Notes: a model not told the origin generated them from the sequence alone. A stretch of DNA of 64,000 bases from an uncultured Alphaproteobacteria bacterium (GCA_902612825.1 CACMET010000004.1:43580-107579); one strand, 5' to 3'; positions 28,817 through 39,269 are shown, numbered from the stretch's first letter. Numbers and translations: made by a program.

Positions 28817-29448
28817 TATAGTATTCCGAAGAAACCTTTTTTATTTAGTTTTTCTTCACATTGTTTTAGTTGTTTATTAAACATCTTAGTATTTCTTTCT
28901 ACATTTTTAGCAACATCAATCAACCAATCTTTACTTTTAAATGTCTCTTTTGACCATCCGTTTTGACCTTCATGATATGCCAAATATTGATTATAGTAAT
29001 CATTTTTTGAAATTCCAATCATATTTTCAGACTGCGTTGTGTACCAGCCAATAAAATCAGTTACATCTTTAAAATTCGCCCTTGATGCATTTTGATTTCC
29101 AGTTTTATTCTTATACCAATCCCAAGTGGGATTTGTTATTTGTGCATAACCAAAAGCAGTTGATGGTCTAGAGGTTGGAATTAAACCTAAAAATTTTTTT
29201 CTTTTCGGTTTTGCAAATTGAGTAAAAGATGATTCTTGTTTTATAACTGCTAATTGGAATGCAATTGGGGTATTCCATTTATCATAAGAATTTTTAGTTG
29301 CTTTATACCAGCTTTTCTTTTCATCAAAAATTATGCAACTATCAGCAGTATTTGTTAACTGATTTGAGGTACATGCATATAGAAATAACAATGTAATGCA
29401 CAATAATTTTAAAAAGTTATCAAATTTCATTATGAATCTAAATACCAT
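28816..29448 (-). CDS. Lytic transglycosylase-like lipoprotein
   Basis: Lipobox LLFLYAC; VIKQESSFTQFAKPKRKKFLG...FGYAQI...YLAYHEGQNGW. Confidence 0.8.
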   Translation of the reverse strand: MVFRFIMKFDNFLKLLCITLLFLYACTSNQLTNTADSCIIFDEKKSWYKATKNSYDKWNTPIAFQLAVIKQESSFTQFAKPKRKKFLGLIPTSRPSTAFGYAQITNPTWDWYKNKTGNQNASRANFKDVTDFIGWYTTQSENMIGISKNDYYNQYLAYHEGQNGWSKETFKSKDWLIDVAKNVERNTKMFNKQLKQCEEKLNKKGFFGIL

Positions 29449-29531
29449 AACTTTTACTTATATAGTCTTAAATGTGGCAAAAAATTATTGCTTACTATTG
29501 AATTATAGATATGAATGCTTAAATTTCAAAA

Positions 29532-31391
29532 ATGGCAGAAAAAACTAAAGAAAATTTAACATTTCAAGCTGAAGTCAGTAAGCTTTTAGATCTTGTTGCT
29601 AATTCTCTTTATAGTGAAAGGGAAATATTTCTAAGAGAACTAATATCTAATTCAGCAGATGCCTGCGAAAAATTAAGATATCAATCACTCTCCAAAAAAA
29701 ATCTTTTGAAAGATGAAAAAGATTTAAAAATAAATATCAGAGTTTCAAAGAAGAAAAAAATTATTGAAATTGAAGATAATGGAATTGGAATGTCAAAAAA
29801 TGAACTTATTGATAATTTAGGAACTATAGCGAGATCGGGAACTAGTAAATTTATTGAAGCAATGAAAAATAAAAAAAACAACGATATTTCTGCAATTGGA
29901 CAGTTTGGTGTTGGTTTTTATTCCTCATTTATGGTTGCAGATAATGTTGAAGTGCTTTCTAAAGATGCTGAAAATGAAGAAACAAATCTTTGGTCTTCTA
30001 ATGGAAAAGAAAACTATACCATAGAAGAAGCTAAAAAAGATAAAAGAGGTACTTGCATAACATTAAATATAAAGAAGGATGCTGATGAATTTTTAGATTC
30101 ATTTCGTTTGAGATCAATTATAACAAAATATTCAAATTATATTCCTTTTCCTATTTATCTTAAGGACCTGGACGATAAAGAAAAAGAAGAAAAAATAAAT
30201 GAAGGTAGTCCATTATGGCTAAAAGATAAAAAAGATATAAAAGAAGAGGATTATAAACAATTTTATAATAATATTTCATTTAACTTTGATGATCCCTTAA
30301 AAACTATTCACTATAACGCTGAGGGTGTTATTAGTTACAAGGCTTTACTTTATTTTCCTACAAATCAACCTATGGATTTATTCAATGCCGATAGGAAAAA
30401 TAAAATAAAATTATATGTTCAAAAAGTTTTTATAACTGATGATTGTGAAGACATAATTCCTAATTGGTTACGTTTTATCCCAGGAGTAGTCGATTCACAG
30501 GATATTTCTCTAAATATAAGTAGAGAAATGCTTCAAAATAATCCTATTATTACTAAAATAAAAAAAGGTATTACAAATAAAATTTTAAGTGAAATTGATA
30601 GCTTAGCTAAGAAAGAAAAAGATAAATTTGATACATTTTGGAATAATTTTGGTCCTGTTTTAAAAGAAGGGTTATACGAACATAATGATCATCATGAAAA
30701 AATCCTACCGCTATTGAGATTTGAAAATTCTTTAAATGATAAAAAAATATCTCTTGAAGAGTACACTAAATTAATGGCTAAAGATCAAAAAGAAATTTAT
30801 TATTTTGCTAATACTGATAAGGATCATATTAAAAACTCCCCTCAATTAGAAGTTTTCACTGATAAAAAGATACCAGTTTTGTTTATGGTTGATGCAGTAG
30901 ATGAGTTTTGGATACAAAATGTAAATAAATTTAAAGATTTAGAATTTAAATCAATAACCAAAGGTAAGGTTGATGTTTCAAAAGTTGGTGAAAAATCAAG
31001 TAAGAAAGACGAAGATATAAAAGAAGTAGATAGTAAAATCAATGATTTAATCAACATACTTAAAACAGAGCTTAAAGAGACAATATCTGATGTTATTGTA
31101 TCTAAGAGATTAACCAAAAGCCCAATTCTGCTTGTTGCAGAAGAAGCTGGTATGGATATAAATATGGAAAAACTGATGAAAATGCATAATCAAAAAACTC
31201 CTGTTTCTAAAAAGATACTTGAAATTAATCCTAACCATCCGATGATTGTAAATTTATCACAAAATTTAACAAAAATTGACCATAAAAAAGCTTCAAATTT
31301 AATTTTAGATCAAGCTAATATATTAGATGGTAACATTCTCTCAAATCCATCAGCTTACTTAGAAAATTTAACAGAAATTTTTATTAAGTAA
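29532..31391 (+). CDS. htpG: Chaperone HtpG (Hsp90)
   Basis: LLDLVANSLYSEREIFLRELISNSADACEKLRY, GTIARSGTSKF, IGQFGVGFYSSFMVAD. Confidence 0.98.
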   Translation: MAEKTKENLTFQAEVSKLLDLVANSLYSEREIFLRELISNSADACEKLRYQSLSKKNLLKDEKDLKINIRVSKKKKIIEIEDNGIGMSKNELIDNLGTIARSGTSKFIEAMKNKKNNDISAIGQFGVGFYSSFMVADNVEVLSKDAENEETNLWSSNGKENYTIEEAKKDKRGTCITLNIKKDADEFLDSFRLRSIITKYSNYIPFPIYLKDLDDKEKEEKINEGSPLWLKDKKDIKEEDYKQFYNNISFNFDDPLKTIHYNAEGVISYKALLYFPTNQPMDLFNADRKNKIKLYVQKVFITDDCEDIIPNWLRFIPGVVDSQDISLNISREMLQNNPIITKIKKGITNKILSEIDSLAKKEKDKFDTFWNNFGPVLKEGLYEHNDHHEKILPLLRFENSLNDKKISLEEYTKLMAKDQKEIYYFANTDKDHIKNSPQLEVFTDKKIPVLFMVDAVDEFWIQNVNKFKDLEFKSITKGKVDVSKVGEKSSKKDEDIKEVDSKINDLINILKTELKETISDVIVSKRLTKSPILLVAEEAGMDINMEKLMKMHNQKTPVSKKILEINPNHPMIVNLSQNLTKIDHKKASNLILDQANILDGNILSNPSAYLENLTEIFIK

Positions 31392-32322
31392 CTGAATTTA
31401 TTATTTTTTTATTATTAAAAAATTCAACAAATTGATTAGCGACCATTTCTGCTACAACTATTTGTGCTTCATCAGTAGAAGCAGCGATATGTGGAGTTAA
31501 AATTATATTATCTAAATTATAAAACCCACTTTCAACTAAAGGCTCATTTTTAAAAACATCTAATGCAGCGCCTTTAATTTCTTTTTTTTCAAGAGCGTTT
31601 TTAAGATCATCTTCATCAATTAAGTTACCTCTAGCGGTGTTGATAATTATGCAATTTTTTTTCATTAGTGATAAATGATTTTTATTCATAATCGGATTAC
31701 CATCTTTATTGGGTTTACAATGAAAAGAAATTATATCTGAATCTTTAATAATCTCATCGATAGAACAAGAATTATATTCAGGATAGCTATCCTTAATTGT
31801 TTTAAAGTATGAAGAAAATATTGAAACGTGCATTCCCAATACATTTGATATTTCTGCAACTCTTTTACCTACATTACCAAAACCAACAATACCAATTTTC
31901 TTGCCTTTAATTTCATTTCCTTTTAATTTCTTTTTTTCCCAAAGACCCTTATGAGTTGTCTCATTGGCAACAGTAATTTTTCTTTGCAATGCAAAAATTA
32001 AACCAATTGTGTGTTCTGCTGTAGCATTTGTATTGCCTCCTGGAGTATTCATTACGATAATGTTTTTATTTATTGCAGCTTCCACATCAACATTATCAAC
32101 TCCTGCTCCTGCTCTACCTATAATTTTTAAATTTGAAAGAGAGTCAATTAAATCTTTTCGCACTTTAGTTGCAGAACGAATAATTAAACCATCATAGTTA
32201 TCAATTATTTTTTTTAATTCCTCAGGAGATAAATTTGTTTTTGTATCAACTGAAATATTATTTTTTATTAAAATTTGAGATGCAATATTATCTAGTGAAT
32301 CTGATATTAGTACTTTAGGCAT
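31384..32322 (-). CDS. serA: D-3-phosphoglycerate dehydrogenase (short form)
   Basis: GRAGAGVDNVDVEAA, GIVGFGNVGKRVAEI, NTARGNLIDEDDL; start trimmed to internal Met (MPKVLISDS). Confidence 0.9.
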   Translation of the reverse strand: MPKVLISDSLDNIASQILIKNNISVDTKTNLSPEELKKIIDNYDGLIIRSATKVRKDLIDSLSNLKIIGRAGAGVDNVDVEAAINKNIIVMNTPGGNTNATAEHTIGLIFALQRKITVANETTHKGLWEKKKLKGNEIKGKKIGIVGFGNVGKRVAEISNVLGMHVSIFSSYFKTIKDSYPEYNSCSIDEIIKDSDIISFHCKPNKDGNPIMNKNHLSLMKKNCIIINTARGNLIDEDDLKNALEKKEIKGAALDVFKNEPLVESGFYNLDNIILTPHIAASTDEAQIVVAEMVANQFVEFFNNKKIINSVT

Positions 32323-33478
32323 GTTTTGATTTAATTTCTGAATAAGCCCAATCAATCCAAGGTAAAACTAATTCTACATCTGAAGTTTGAACCGTGCCTC
32401 CAGCCCATATTCTAAAAGAAGGTGGTGCTTTGGGATATCCATTACAATCAAATCCAACATTATTTTCAGAAAGTAATTTACATATATCAGCCATTACAGC
32501 TCTTTGACTGCTTTCATCTTGATTAGTAAACCAATCTTCAATAATTTTAAAAGTTATTCCAGTGTTTGAGATATAATTATCATCTTCGATTTCAGATAAA
32601 AAAGTGACCCAATCTCTCTCATTAATCCATTCTCTAATTTTTTGTAAAGAATTCTGGGATTTAGAAATTAATGAATTTAATCCTCCTTGAGAAGAAACCC
32701 AATTTAATGAATCAATTATATCTTCAACGCATATCATTGAAGGTGTATTAATTGTGTTTCCTTCAAAAATACCTTTTATCAGTTTTTTGTTTTCAGCTAA
32801 TCTAAATAATTTTGGTACTGGCCAACTAGGTGTAAAACTTTCTAATCTTTCAACAACTCGTGGAGAAATTGCTATCATTCCATGAGCAGCCTCTCCTCCA
32901 AGTATTTTTTGCCAAGACCAAGTTATAACATCGCATTTATTATAATCTATAGGCATACCAAAGATTGCCGAAGTAGCATCACAAATGGTTAAACCTTTTC
33001 TGTCATCAGGTATCCAATCTCCATTAGGAACTTTGACACCAGATGTTGTTCCATTCCAAGTAAAAATAACGTCATTATCAAAATTGACTTTGCTTAGGTC
33101 AGGTAGTTTTCCATAATCTTCTTCATGAATATTTAAATTATCTAATTTTAATTCGCTGATTGCATCGATTACCCAATCTTTACCAAAATTTTCCCATGCA
33201 AGAATATCGACTCCCGTTTTACCTAATAGACACCACATAGCAGCTTCTAAAGCACCAGTATTTGATCCAGGCATGATACCCAATAAATAATCATCAGGTA
33301 ATTTAAGAATATCTTTAGATTTATCTATTGCTTCTTTTAATCTTGCTTTACATTCAACAGATCTGTGAGATCTACCAGTTAAAGCATTACTCAAAACAGA
33401 TATGTCCCAACCTGGTCTTTTTGAAGTTGGTCCACTTGAAAAATTTGGATTGTTAGGTTTAGTATTAGGTTTATTCAT
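32315..33478 (-). CDS. serC: Phosphoserine aminotransferase
   Basis: NPNFSSGPTSKRPGWDISVL, GIMPGSNTGALEAAMW, TWSWQKILGGEAAHGMIAISPRV. Confidence 0.93.
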   Translation of the reverse strand: MNKPNTKPNNPNFSSGPTSKRPGWDISVLSNALTGRSHRSVECKARLKEAIDKSKDILKLPDDYLLGIMPGSNTGALEAAMWCLLGKTGVDILAWENFGKDWVIDAISELKLDNLNIHEEDYGKLPDLSKVNFDNDVIFTWNGTTSGVKVPNGDWIPDDRKGLTICDATSAIFGMPIDYNKCDVITWSWQKILGGEAAHGMIAISPRVVERLESFTPSWPVPKLFRLAENKKLIKGIFEGNTINTPSMICVEDIIDSLNWVSSQGGLNSLISKSQNSLQKIREWINERDWVTFLSEIEDDNYISNTGITFKIIEDWFTNQDESSQRAVMADICKLLSENNVGFDCNGYPKAPPSFRIWAGGTVQTSDVELVLPWIDWAYSEIKSKHA

Positions 33479-34689
33479 ACATTTTTTTCAAACTCATAAA
33501 CTACTAAGCCATCTAAAGGTTTTGGATCAAACCATGTTGATTTAGGGGGCATAGTCAAATTTTTATTTGCGACTGTAATAACATCACTTATTGAAGATGG
33601 GAAGATAGAAAATGCCACACTGTCATTATTTTCATCAACTTTTTTTTCTAGAGCTTCCAAACCATGGCATCCGGCAATAAATCTTATTCTTTCATCATTA
33701 TTAACATCAGATATATTCAAATGTTTTTTGAAAATAAAATTATTTAAAATATTAATATCTAGCGTATCAACAAAATTTTCAGTTTTTAATTCAGTTTTAA
33801 AATGTAATGAATACCACTTTTTTTCATGATACATTCCAAATTGTTTATTAGATTGAGGTTTGAAAGGGTTTTTTTCTTTTTTTATTTCAAAATTTTCAGA
33901 AAGAATGTCTAAAAAATTTTCTTCACTCAAACCATTTAAATCTTTAACAACTCTATTATAATCAAATATTTTAGCCTCATCACTTGGAAACGCCGCTATC
34001 ATAAAATCTTCTTGTAAAATATTTTTATTATAATTTAATTCACCAATAATTTTCATTGCACCCATTCTATGATGTCCATCAGCAATATAAAAATTATCTA
34101 CCTCATTTATAAACAAAGAAGATAGCTTTTTGATGAAAGTTTCATCAGAGACACACCAAAGTTTATGAATAGATTTATCAAAACTTTCAAAATCATAATC
34201 TGGAGTATTTGATATTATAGAAAATAATAAATCTTTTATCTTATTGTTTTTTTTATATACCACATAAATAGGACCAATTTGTGTTTTTATATTTAACATT
34301 TGCTCTGCTCTTTCTCTCATCCTTGTTTCATAAATTTTTTCATGCGCTTTAATTTTTTCATCTACAAAATCTGATATTTTAGAAAGAGATAAAAAACCTA
34401 ATTGAGTATGGCCTTTAAATTTAATTTGATAAACGTAATAAAATAATTCTTTATCTTTTTTAATTACGTCATTTTCTTTCATTTCATTAAAATGTGATTT
34501 AGCTTCTAAAAGAGTATCTGCTTCTTTTAATTGTCCAACAGGATTTAAAATTTTTAAATAATTCCAATAATTATTTTTTTTAAATATTTCTATATTTTCA
34601 ATACTTAAATGATCAGTAGAAGGAGCAATTAAATTTTTTGCATCTTCGTTGTAAGGACGTGTTCCTTTAAAAGGTTTAATTTCAACCAT
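33475..34689 (-). CDS. DUF1015 family protein
   Basis: IKPFKGTRPYNEDA, FYIADGHHRMGA; overlaps serC. Confidence 0.9.
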   Translation of the reverse strand: MVEIKPFKGTRPYNEDAKNLIAPSTDHLSIENIEIFKKNNYWNYLKILNPVGQLKEADTLLEAKSHFNEMKENDVIKKDKELFYYVYQIKFKGHTQLGFLSLSKISDFVDEKIKAHEKIYETRMRERAEQMLNIKTQIGPIYVVYKKNNKIKDLLFSIISNTPDYDFESFDKSIHKLWCVSDETFIKKLSSLFINEVDNFYIADGHHRMGAMKIIGELNYNKNILQEDFMIAAFPSDEAKIFDYNRVVKDLNGLSEENFLDILSENFEIKKEKNPFKPQSNKQFGMYHEKKWYSLHFKTELKTENFVDTLDINILNNFIFKKHLNISDVNNDERIRFIAGCHGLEALEKKVDENNDSVAFSIFPSSISDVITVANKNLTMPPKSTWFDPKPLDGLVVYEFEKNV

Positions 34690-34735
34690 AATAAAGAAAC
34701 ACCTTTAATTAAATAAAAAAAAAATTAAACTTAAA

Positions 34736-36100
34736 TTACGCTACTTCTGGTATTTGAGAAATAGATTTACCTATTCCATCATCATCAATAACATCATCAG
34801 CCATTGATCCATTTAGATAATCATCATAAGCTGACATATCAAAATATCCATGGCCACATAAATTAAAAAGAATAGTTTTCGACTCGCCTTTTTCTTTACA
34901 TTCTAAAGCTGCATCAATAGCACCTTTGATTGCATGGTTTCCTTCTGGAGCAGGAATAATTCCTTCTTGTTTTGCAAAGGTTAAACCAGCTTCAAAACAA
35001 TCTTTTTGACCGTAAGCCTTTGCTCTCATCAGACCTAACTCATATAAGTGACTTAAATGATAAGACATGCCATGGTATCTTAATCCACCAGAGTGATTAG
35101 CCGGCGGTAAGAAATCAGATCCAAGAGTATGCATTTTAATTAATGGAGTCATTTTTGCCATGTCGCCATGATCATAAGCATACTTACCCTTAGTAAATGA
35201 AGGACATGATGCAGGCTCGCAACCAATTATATCAATTTTTTGACCACCTCTTAACTGTTGTCCTAAAAATGGAAACATTAATCCAGAAAGATTACTACCG
35301 CCACCTGTACAGCCAACAATAATATCAGGATAATCTCCAGCCATCTCCATTTGCATAATAGCTTCATTACCATTAATAGTTTGATGCATTAGAACGTGGC
35401 CTAAAACACTTCCAAGTGAGTATTTTGCTTTACCTCCACTTTTAACAGTTGCTTCTATTGCTTCTGATATAGCTATTCCCAAACTACCAGGGTTATCAGG
35501 ATTTTCTGATAATAACTTGTTACCGAAGTCAGTTAAATTAGATGGACTAGCGTGACAGTTAGCGCCGAACGATTGCATCATTAATTTTCTGTAAGGTTTA
35601 TGATCAAAACTAACCTTAACCATGAAAACTTCTATATCTATACCAAAGATCTGACCTGCAAAAGCTAATGAACTTCCCCACTGACCTGCACCAGTTTCAG
35701 TAAAAATTTTGCTAATTCCTTCTTCTTTATTAAAAAATGCTTGCGGAACTGCAGTATTTGGTTTGTGACTTCCTGTAGGGCTAACACCTTCATATTTGTA
35801 ATAAATTTTAGCTGGTGTATCTAAAAACTTTTCTAACCTTCTGGCTCTAAATAAAGGAGAAGGTCTCCATTGTTTGTATACTTCTCTTACTGGCTCAGGA
35901 ATTTCTATTTCTCTTTCGGTAGAAACCTCTTGCATAATTAAACTCATTGGAAACAAAGGAGCAAAGTCATCAGGACCAGCTGGTTGTTTAGTTCCAGGGT
36001 GTAATGGTGGTGGTGGTGGACTTGGTAAGTCTGCATTAATATTATACCAAAACTTTGGTGCTTTATTTTCTTCAAGTAAGTATTTAATTGAGTCGCTCAT
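34736..36100 (-). CDS. TrpB2-type tryptophan synthase beta-like protein
   Basis: GRP/TPL-like WRPSPLFRARRLEKFL, SPTGSHKPNTAVPQAFF, ETGAGQWGSSLAFA, GCTGGGSNLSG. Confidence 0.93.
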   Translation of the reverse strand: MSDSIKYLLEENKAPKFWYNINADLPSPPPPPLHPGTKQPAGPDDFAPLFPMSLIMQEVSTEREIEIPEPVREVYKQWRPSPLFRARRLEKFLDTPAKIYYKYEGVSPTGSHKPNTAVPQAFFNKEEGISKIFTETGAGQWGSSLAFAGQIFGIDIEVFMVKVSFDHKPYRKLMMQSFGANCHASPSNLTDFGNKLLSENPDNPGSLGIAISEAIEATVKSGGKAKYSLGSVLGHVLMHQTINGNEAIMQMEMAGDYPDIIVGCTGGGSNLSGLMFPFLGQQLRGGQKIDIIGCEPASCPSFTKGKYAYDHGDMAKMTPLIKMHTLGSDFLPPANHSGGLRYHGMSYHLSHLYELGLMRAKAYGQKDCFEAGLTFAKQEGIIPAPEGNHAIKGAIDAALECKEKGESKTILFNLCGHGYFDMSAYDDYLNGSMADDVIDDDGIGKSISQIPEVA

Positions 36101-36144
36101 AATAAAAGTATATTGGACTATAAAAAATTAAATTTCAACCATAA

Positions 36145-36231
36145 ATGAAATACTTTAACTTCAAAAATGTGTCTATTTTTATTGCTGTTTTATTAGTATT
36201 ATATGTTTTTTACGGATATTTTACTCATTGA
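36145..36231 (+). CDS. Possible 28-aa single-TM microprotein
   Basis: MKYFNFKNVSIFIAVLLVLYVFYGYFTH*; overlaps the 3' end of the convergent EamA gene. Confidence 0.25.
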   Translation: MKYFNFKNVSIFIAVLLVLYVFYGYFTH

Positions 36232-37116
36232 TTTTTTTTGCCCGACAAACAGACCAATAAAAACTAGAATAATTCCGACAACAGAACTAAATACTATTTG
36301 TTCAGAAAGAAATATGAATCCCCATATTAATGCAAAAACAGGAATTAAATAGGCAACATAAGACAAGAAAACCGGACCAGATTGTTTAACTATATGATAG
36401 CGCATATGAAATGCAATAGCTGTTGGAAAAATACCTAAATAAATAATAGAAATTAAAGAAATCTTACTAATATTATTCTCATAATTAATAAAATCATAGA
36501 ATAAAAAAGGTAATGATATTATCGCTCCAAATAATGTAGCAAAAGTAGTAATCGAAATAGGGCTTAATTTCTTTAATTTATTATAAGCAGCAATATTTGA
36601 AATCATATAGCCAAATGCAGCTATAATCACAAAAATTTTTGCTAAAGTACTAATGTAGTTTTCATCTTGAAAATTAAATTTACTTATATCTAAAATAAAA
36701 ATAATACCTACAAAACCTATAATAATTGATAAAAATTTAACCCAAGTAAACTTATCGTCTGAAGTTAAAACATGAGACATTAGTAATGTTATTAAGGGAC
36801 CAACCGACATTAATAAACCTGCAGTAGAAGAAGGAATGTATTGTTCAGCCCAACTAATAAGATAGAATGGTAAAAAATTTCCAGTAATGCCAATAAAAGA
36901 AAGAATTAAAACTAAATCGAGATTTAATTTAGGATGATTGTTATATGAATAATATAAAATAATTAAGAAAATTGATGCTATAATTAATCTCAAGGAAGCA
37001 ATACTTGTAGGTGTAAAACTAGACAGACAAATTTTAATAACAAAAAAAGAAGATCCCCAAATTGCGGCTAAAATTATAAGAAGTATTAAATTATTTGATA
37101 ATAATTTATAAAACAA
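36199..37116 (-). CDS. EamA/DMT-family transporter
   Basis: AAIWGSSFFVIKI, WAEQYIPSSTAGLLMSVGPLITLLMSH. Confidence 0.88.
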   Translation of the reverse strand: MFYKLLSNNLILLIILAAIWGSSFFVIKICLSSFTPTSIASLRLIIASIFLIILYYSYNNHPKLNLDLVLILSFIGITGNFLPFYLISWAEQYIPSSTAGLLMSVGPLITLLMSHVLTSDDKFTWVKFLSIIIGFVGIIFILDISKFNFQDENYISTLAKIFVIIAAFGYMISNIAAYNKLKKLSPISITTFATLFGAIISLPFLFYDFINYENNISKISLISIIYLGIFPTAIAFHMRYHIVKQSGPVFLSYVAYLIPVFALIWGFIFLSEQIVFSSVVGIILVFIGLFVGQKKSMSKISVKNI

Positions 37117-37119
37117 AAA

Positions 37120-37419
37120 TTAGATTTTATTTTTTGGTTGTGGAATTTCAATATTTTCAGAAGGTTTCATAAATTCATCTCTTCTTCCATCCCAGAGATA
37201 ATCTGCGTAATCAAATTCTGTAATCATTCTATCAGATCGTTCAAATGTTAAACCGTATTTCCTACAATAACTGGCAAATTCTTCTGCATTATCTATTGGT
37301 AAATTTTCTACAGTCCATTTTCTAGAACTCCTATCGAATTTGAAACCATTTTTTTTGAACCAATCTCTGTGATAATATGAATCTCTACCAAAAGCTGAAA
37401 AAGTTATTTTCTTAGTCAT
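37120..37419 (-). CDS. Conserved hypothetical protein, unknown function
   Basis: 99 aa charged/aromatic ORF: SYYHRDWFKKNGFKFDRSSRKWTVENLP. Confidence 0.7.
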   Translation of the reverse strand: MTKKITFSAFGRDSYYHRDWFKKNGFKFDRSSRKWTVENLPIDNAEEFASYCRKYGLTFERSDRMITEFDYADYLWDGRRDEFMKPSENIEIPQPKNKI

Positions 37420-37528
37420 AATGATATGCGCTCTTACATGAAAAACTTAGAAATAACAAATTTAATTTTTAAAATTAATTTTATTTAAAATAGTAGAAAT
37501 CTAGAAGTATTTATAATAAGATAATAAA

Positions 37529-37861
37529 ATGGATCTTTACAGTAGCAGTGAAATTACAGTTCATCAATTAAATGAGCTCAAGCAAGATGACAAAAAAATT
37601 CAAATTATAGATGTAAGAGAAGATACTGAGAGAGATCATGCCCATATTAAAGGTACAATACACATGAAACTTTCAGAGATTGCTAAAAGATACACCGAAT
37701 TAGATAAGAAAAAAAATATTTTTGTAATGTGTCATACCGGTACAAGAAGCCAGGCTGTATGTAAATGGCTTAAAGCACAAGGTTATAATCATTGTGTTAA
37801 TGTACTTGGCGGAATAGACGCATGGGCTGCTTTAATTGACAGAAATATAAGAAGATATTAA
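37529..37861 (+). CDS. Single-domain rhodanese
   Basis: IIDVREDTERDHAHIKGTIHM, FVMCHTGTRSQAVCKWL with intact active-site Cys. Confidence 0.93.
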   Translation: MDLYSSSEITVHQLNELKQDDKKIQIIDVREDTERDHAHIKGTIHMKLSEIAKRYTELDKKKNIFVMCHTGTRSQAVCKWLKAQGYNHCVNVLGGIDAWAALIDRNIRRY

Positions 37862-38046
37862 TAAATACTCTCTAAGTACAAACCTAGAAAAATAATAATT
37901 ACACTAGCAAAAAACATTATTATCCTGAACAGGATTTCAATAAAAAGATTAAATCTTATTCGTTTTTTTATAATTAGTTTGTATAGAGGATTACTAATTG
38001 AAAGAGAAATTAATAGTATCCCAATAATAATAACTAACCAATGCAT
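37858..38046 (-). CDS. Small membrane protein, unknown function
   Basis: 62 aa, two TM segments; fits exactly between rhodanese 3' end and nitroreductase 5' end. Confidence 0.5.
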   Translation of the reverse strand: MHWLVIIIGILLISLSISNPLYKLIIKKRIRFNLFIEILFRIIMFFASVIIIFLGLYLESIY

Positions 38047-38718
38047 AAAGTTAAAAAATACATAGCTGAAGATTTAAAATTTTCAAATCAAACTATCAAA
38101 GAAATGAAGATTAATTCAAAAAAATTTTATAATAAAATTAAAGAAAGAAGAAGCATACGTAAATTTTCAAAAGATAAAATCGATATAAATATTATAAAAA
38201 ATGCGATCTTATCTGCAGGATCAGCTCCAAGTGGAGCAAATCTTCAACCCTGGCATTTTGTAGTAATAAAAAATAAAAACGTAAAAAAGAAGATTAGAAT
38301 AGAAGCAGAAAAAGAAGAAGAAAATTTTTATAAGTACAAAGCTCCTAAAGAATGGTTAGATGCATTAACTCCTTTAGGAACTGATGAAAATAAAAAATTT
38401 ATTGAAAATGCACCTTATTTAATAGCTATATTTGAGAAAAAATTTTCAGTTTCAAAAAATAAGAAAATAAAAAATTATTATGTAAAAGAGTCTGTCGGTA
38501 TAGCTACTGGTATATTAATTACTTGTTTACATTTTTCTGGCTTAGCAATGTTAACACACACGCCAAGCCCAATGACATTTCTTAATAAAATTTTGAAAAG
38601 ACCTAGTAATGAAAAACCATTTGTTTTACTTATTGTTGGACGACCAGATAAAGATGTAAAAGTTCCAAAGTTTGCAAAACAAAAGAAAAAGTTTGAAGAA
38701 ATTACTTCAATTTTTTAA
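38041..38718 (+). CDS. Nitroreductase family protein
   Basis: IKERRSIRKFSKDKID, SAGSAPSGANLQPWHFVVIKN, FVLLIVGRPDKDVKVP. Confidence 0.92.
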   Translation: MHKVKKYIAEDLKFSNQTIKEMKINSKKFYNKIKERRSIRKFSKDKIDINIIKNAILSAGSAPSGANLQPWHFVVIKNKNVKKKIRIEAEKEEENFYKYKAPKEWLDALTPLGTDENKKFIENAPYLIAIFEKKFSVSKNKKIKNYYVKESVGIATGILITCLHFSGLAMLTHTPSPMTFLNKILKRPSNEKPFVLLIVGRPDKDVKVPKFAKQKKKFEEITSIF

Positions 38719-39218
38719 CCAAGTTCTTCTGGTTTCATAGTTTCATAGACCTCATAAGGCATATGTATCCAAGGAGAATCTTCTAAATAATCAACATAAT
38801 AATTTGGTTTAAACGAAGATACTGACTTATAAAACAAAACTCCAGTTCTTATTGGTTCATCTATATAAAAACCATAAGTATGGTTTAACCAATCAATACT
38901 TTTTTTAAGAGTAATTCCTGAGTCTGCCAAATCATCTACAATTAAAACTTTTGATCCAATGTTAGGGCTTGTTTTTGCTAAATCTCTTGAAAATGTGATT
39001 GCACCTCTTTTATTTTTTACTCCCTCACCTTTATATGATTCAACAGAAAGAATTGCTAAAGGAACATCGAATATTCTTGCCATTACATCCCCTACTCTCA
39101 TACCTCCTTTTGCGATGCATACAACCTGATTAAATTGCCATCCATCCTTATGAATTTGTTTTGCTAAATCTTCTGTTTTACTTCTATATTCGTCCCAACT
39201 AATGTGTAAATCAGACAT
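38715..39218 (-). CDS. Purine phosphoribosyltransferase (xanthine/guanine PRTase-like)
   Basis: VVCIAKGGMRVGDVMARIF, SKVLIVDDLADSGITLKKSIDWL PRPP motif. Confidence 0.88.
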   Translation of the reverse strand: MSDLHISWDEYRSKTEDLAKQIHKDGWQFNQVVCIAKGGMRVGDVMARIFDVPLAILSVESYKGEGVKNKRGAITFSRDLAKTSPNIGSKVLIVDDLADSGITLKKSIDWLNHTYGFYIDEPIRTGVLFYKSVSSFKPNYYVDYLEDSPWIHMPYEVYETMKPEELG

Positions 39219-39246
39219 AAATCTTCCTTTGAAATTAAGAATTAAA

Positions 39247-39269
39247 CCTCTCCCTTTAAAAGAGAGAGG
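39247..39269 (-). terminator. Putative hairpin terminator after BMP gene
   Basis: CCTCTCcctttaaaaGAGAGAGG inverted repeat, followed on the minus strand by a TTTAATTCTT stretch. Confidence 0.55.

Noticed and set aside
29681-31117. Minus-strand ORFs 29681-29881 and 30842-31117
   Set aside because: Both antisense of htpG, a clear conserved CDS.
31964-32197. 77-aa plus-strand ORF
   Set aside because: Antisense of serA.
35874-36131. 85-aa plus-strand ORF
   Set aside because: Antisense of the TrpB2 N-terminus; Gly/Pro run mirrors the PSPPPPPLHPG segment.
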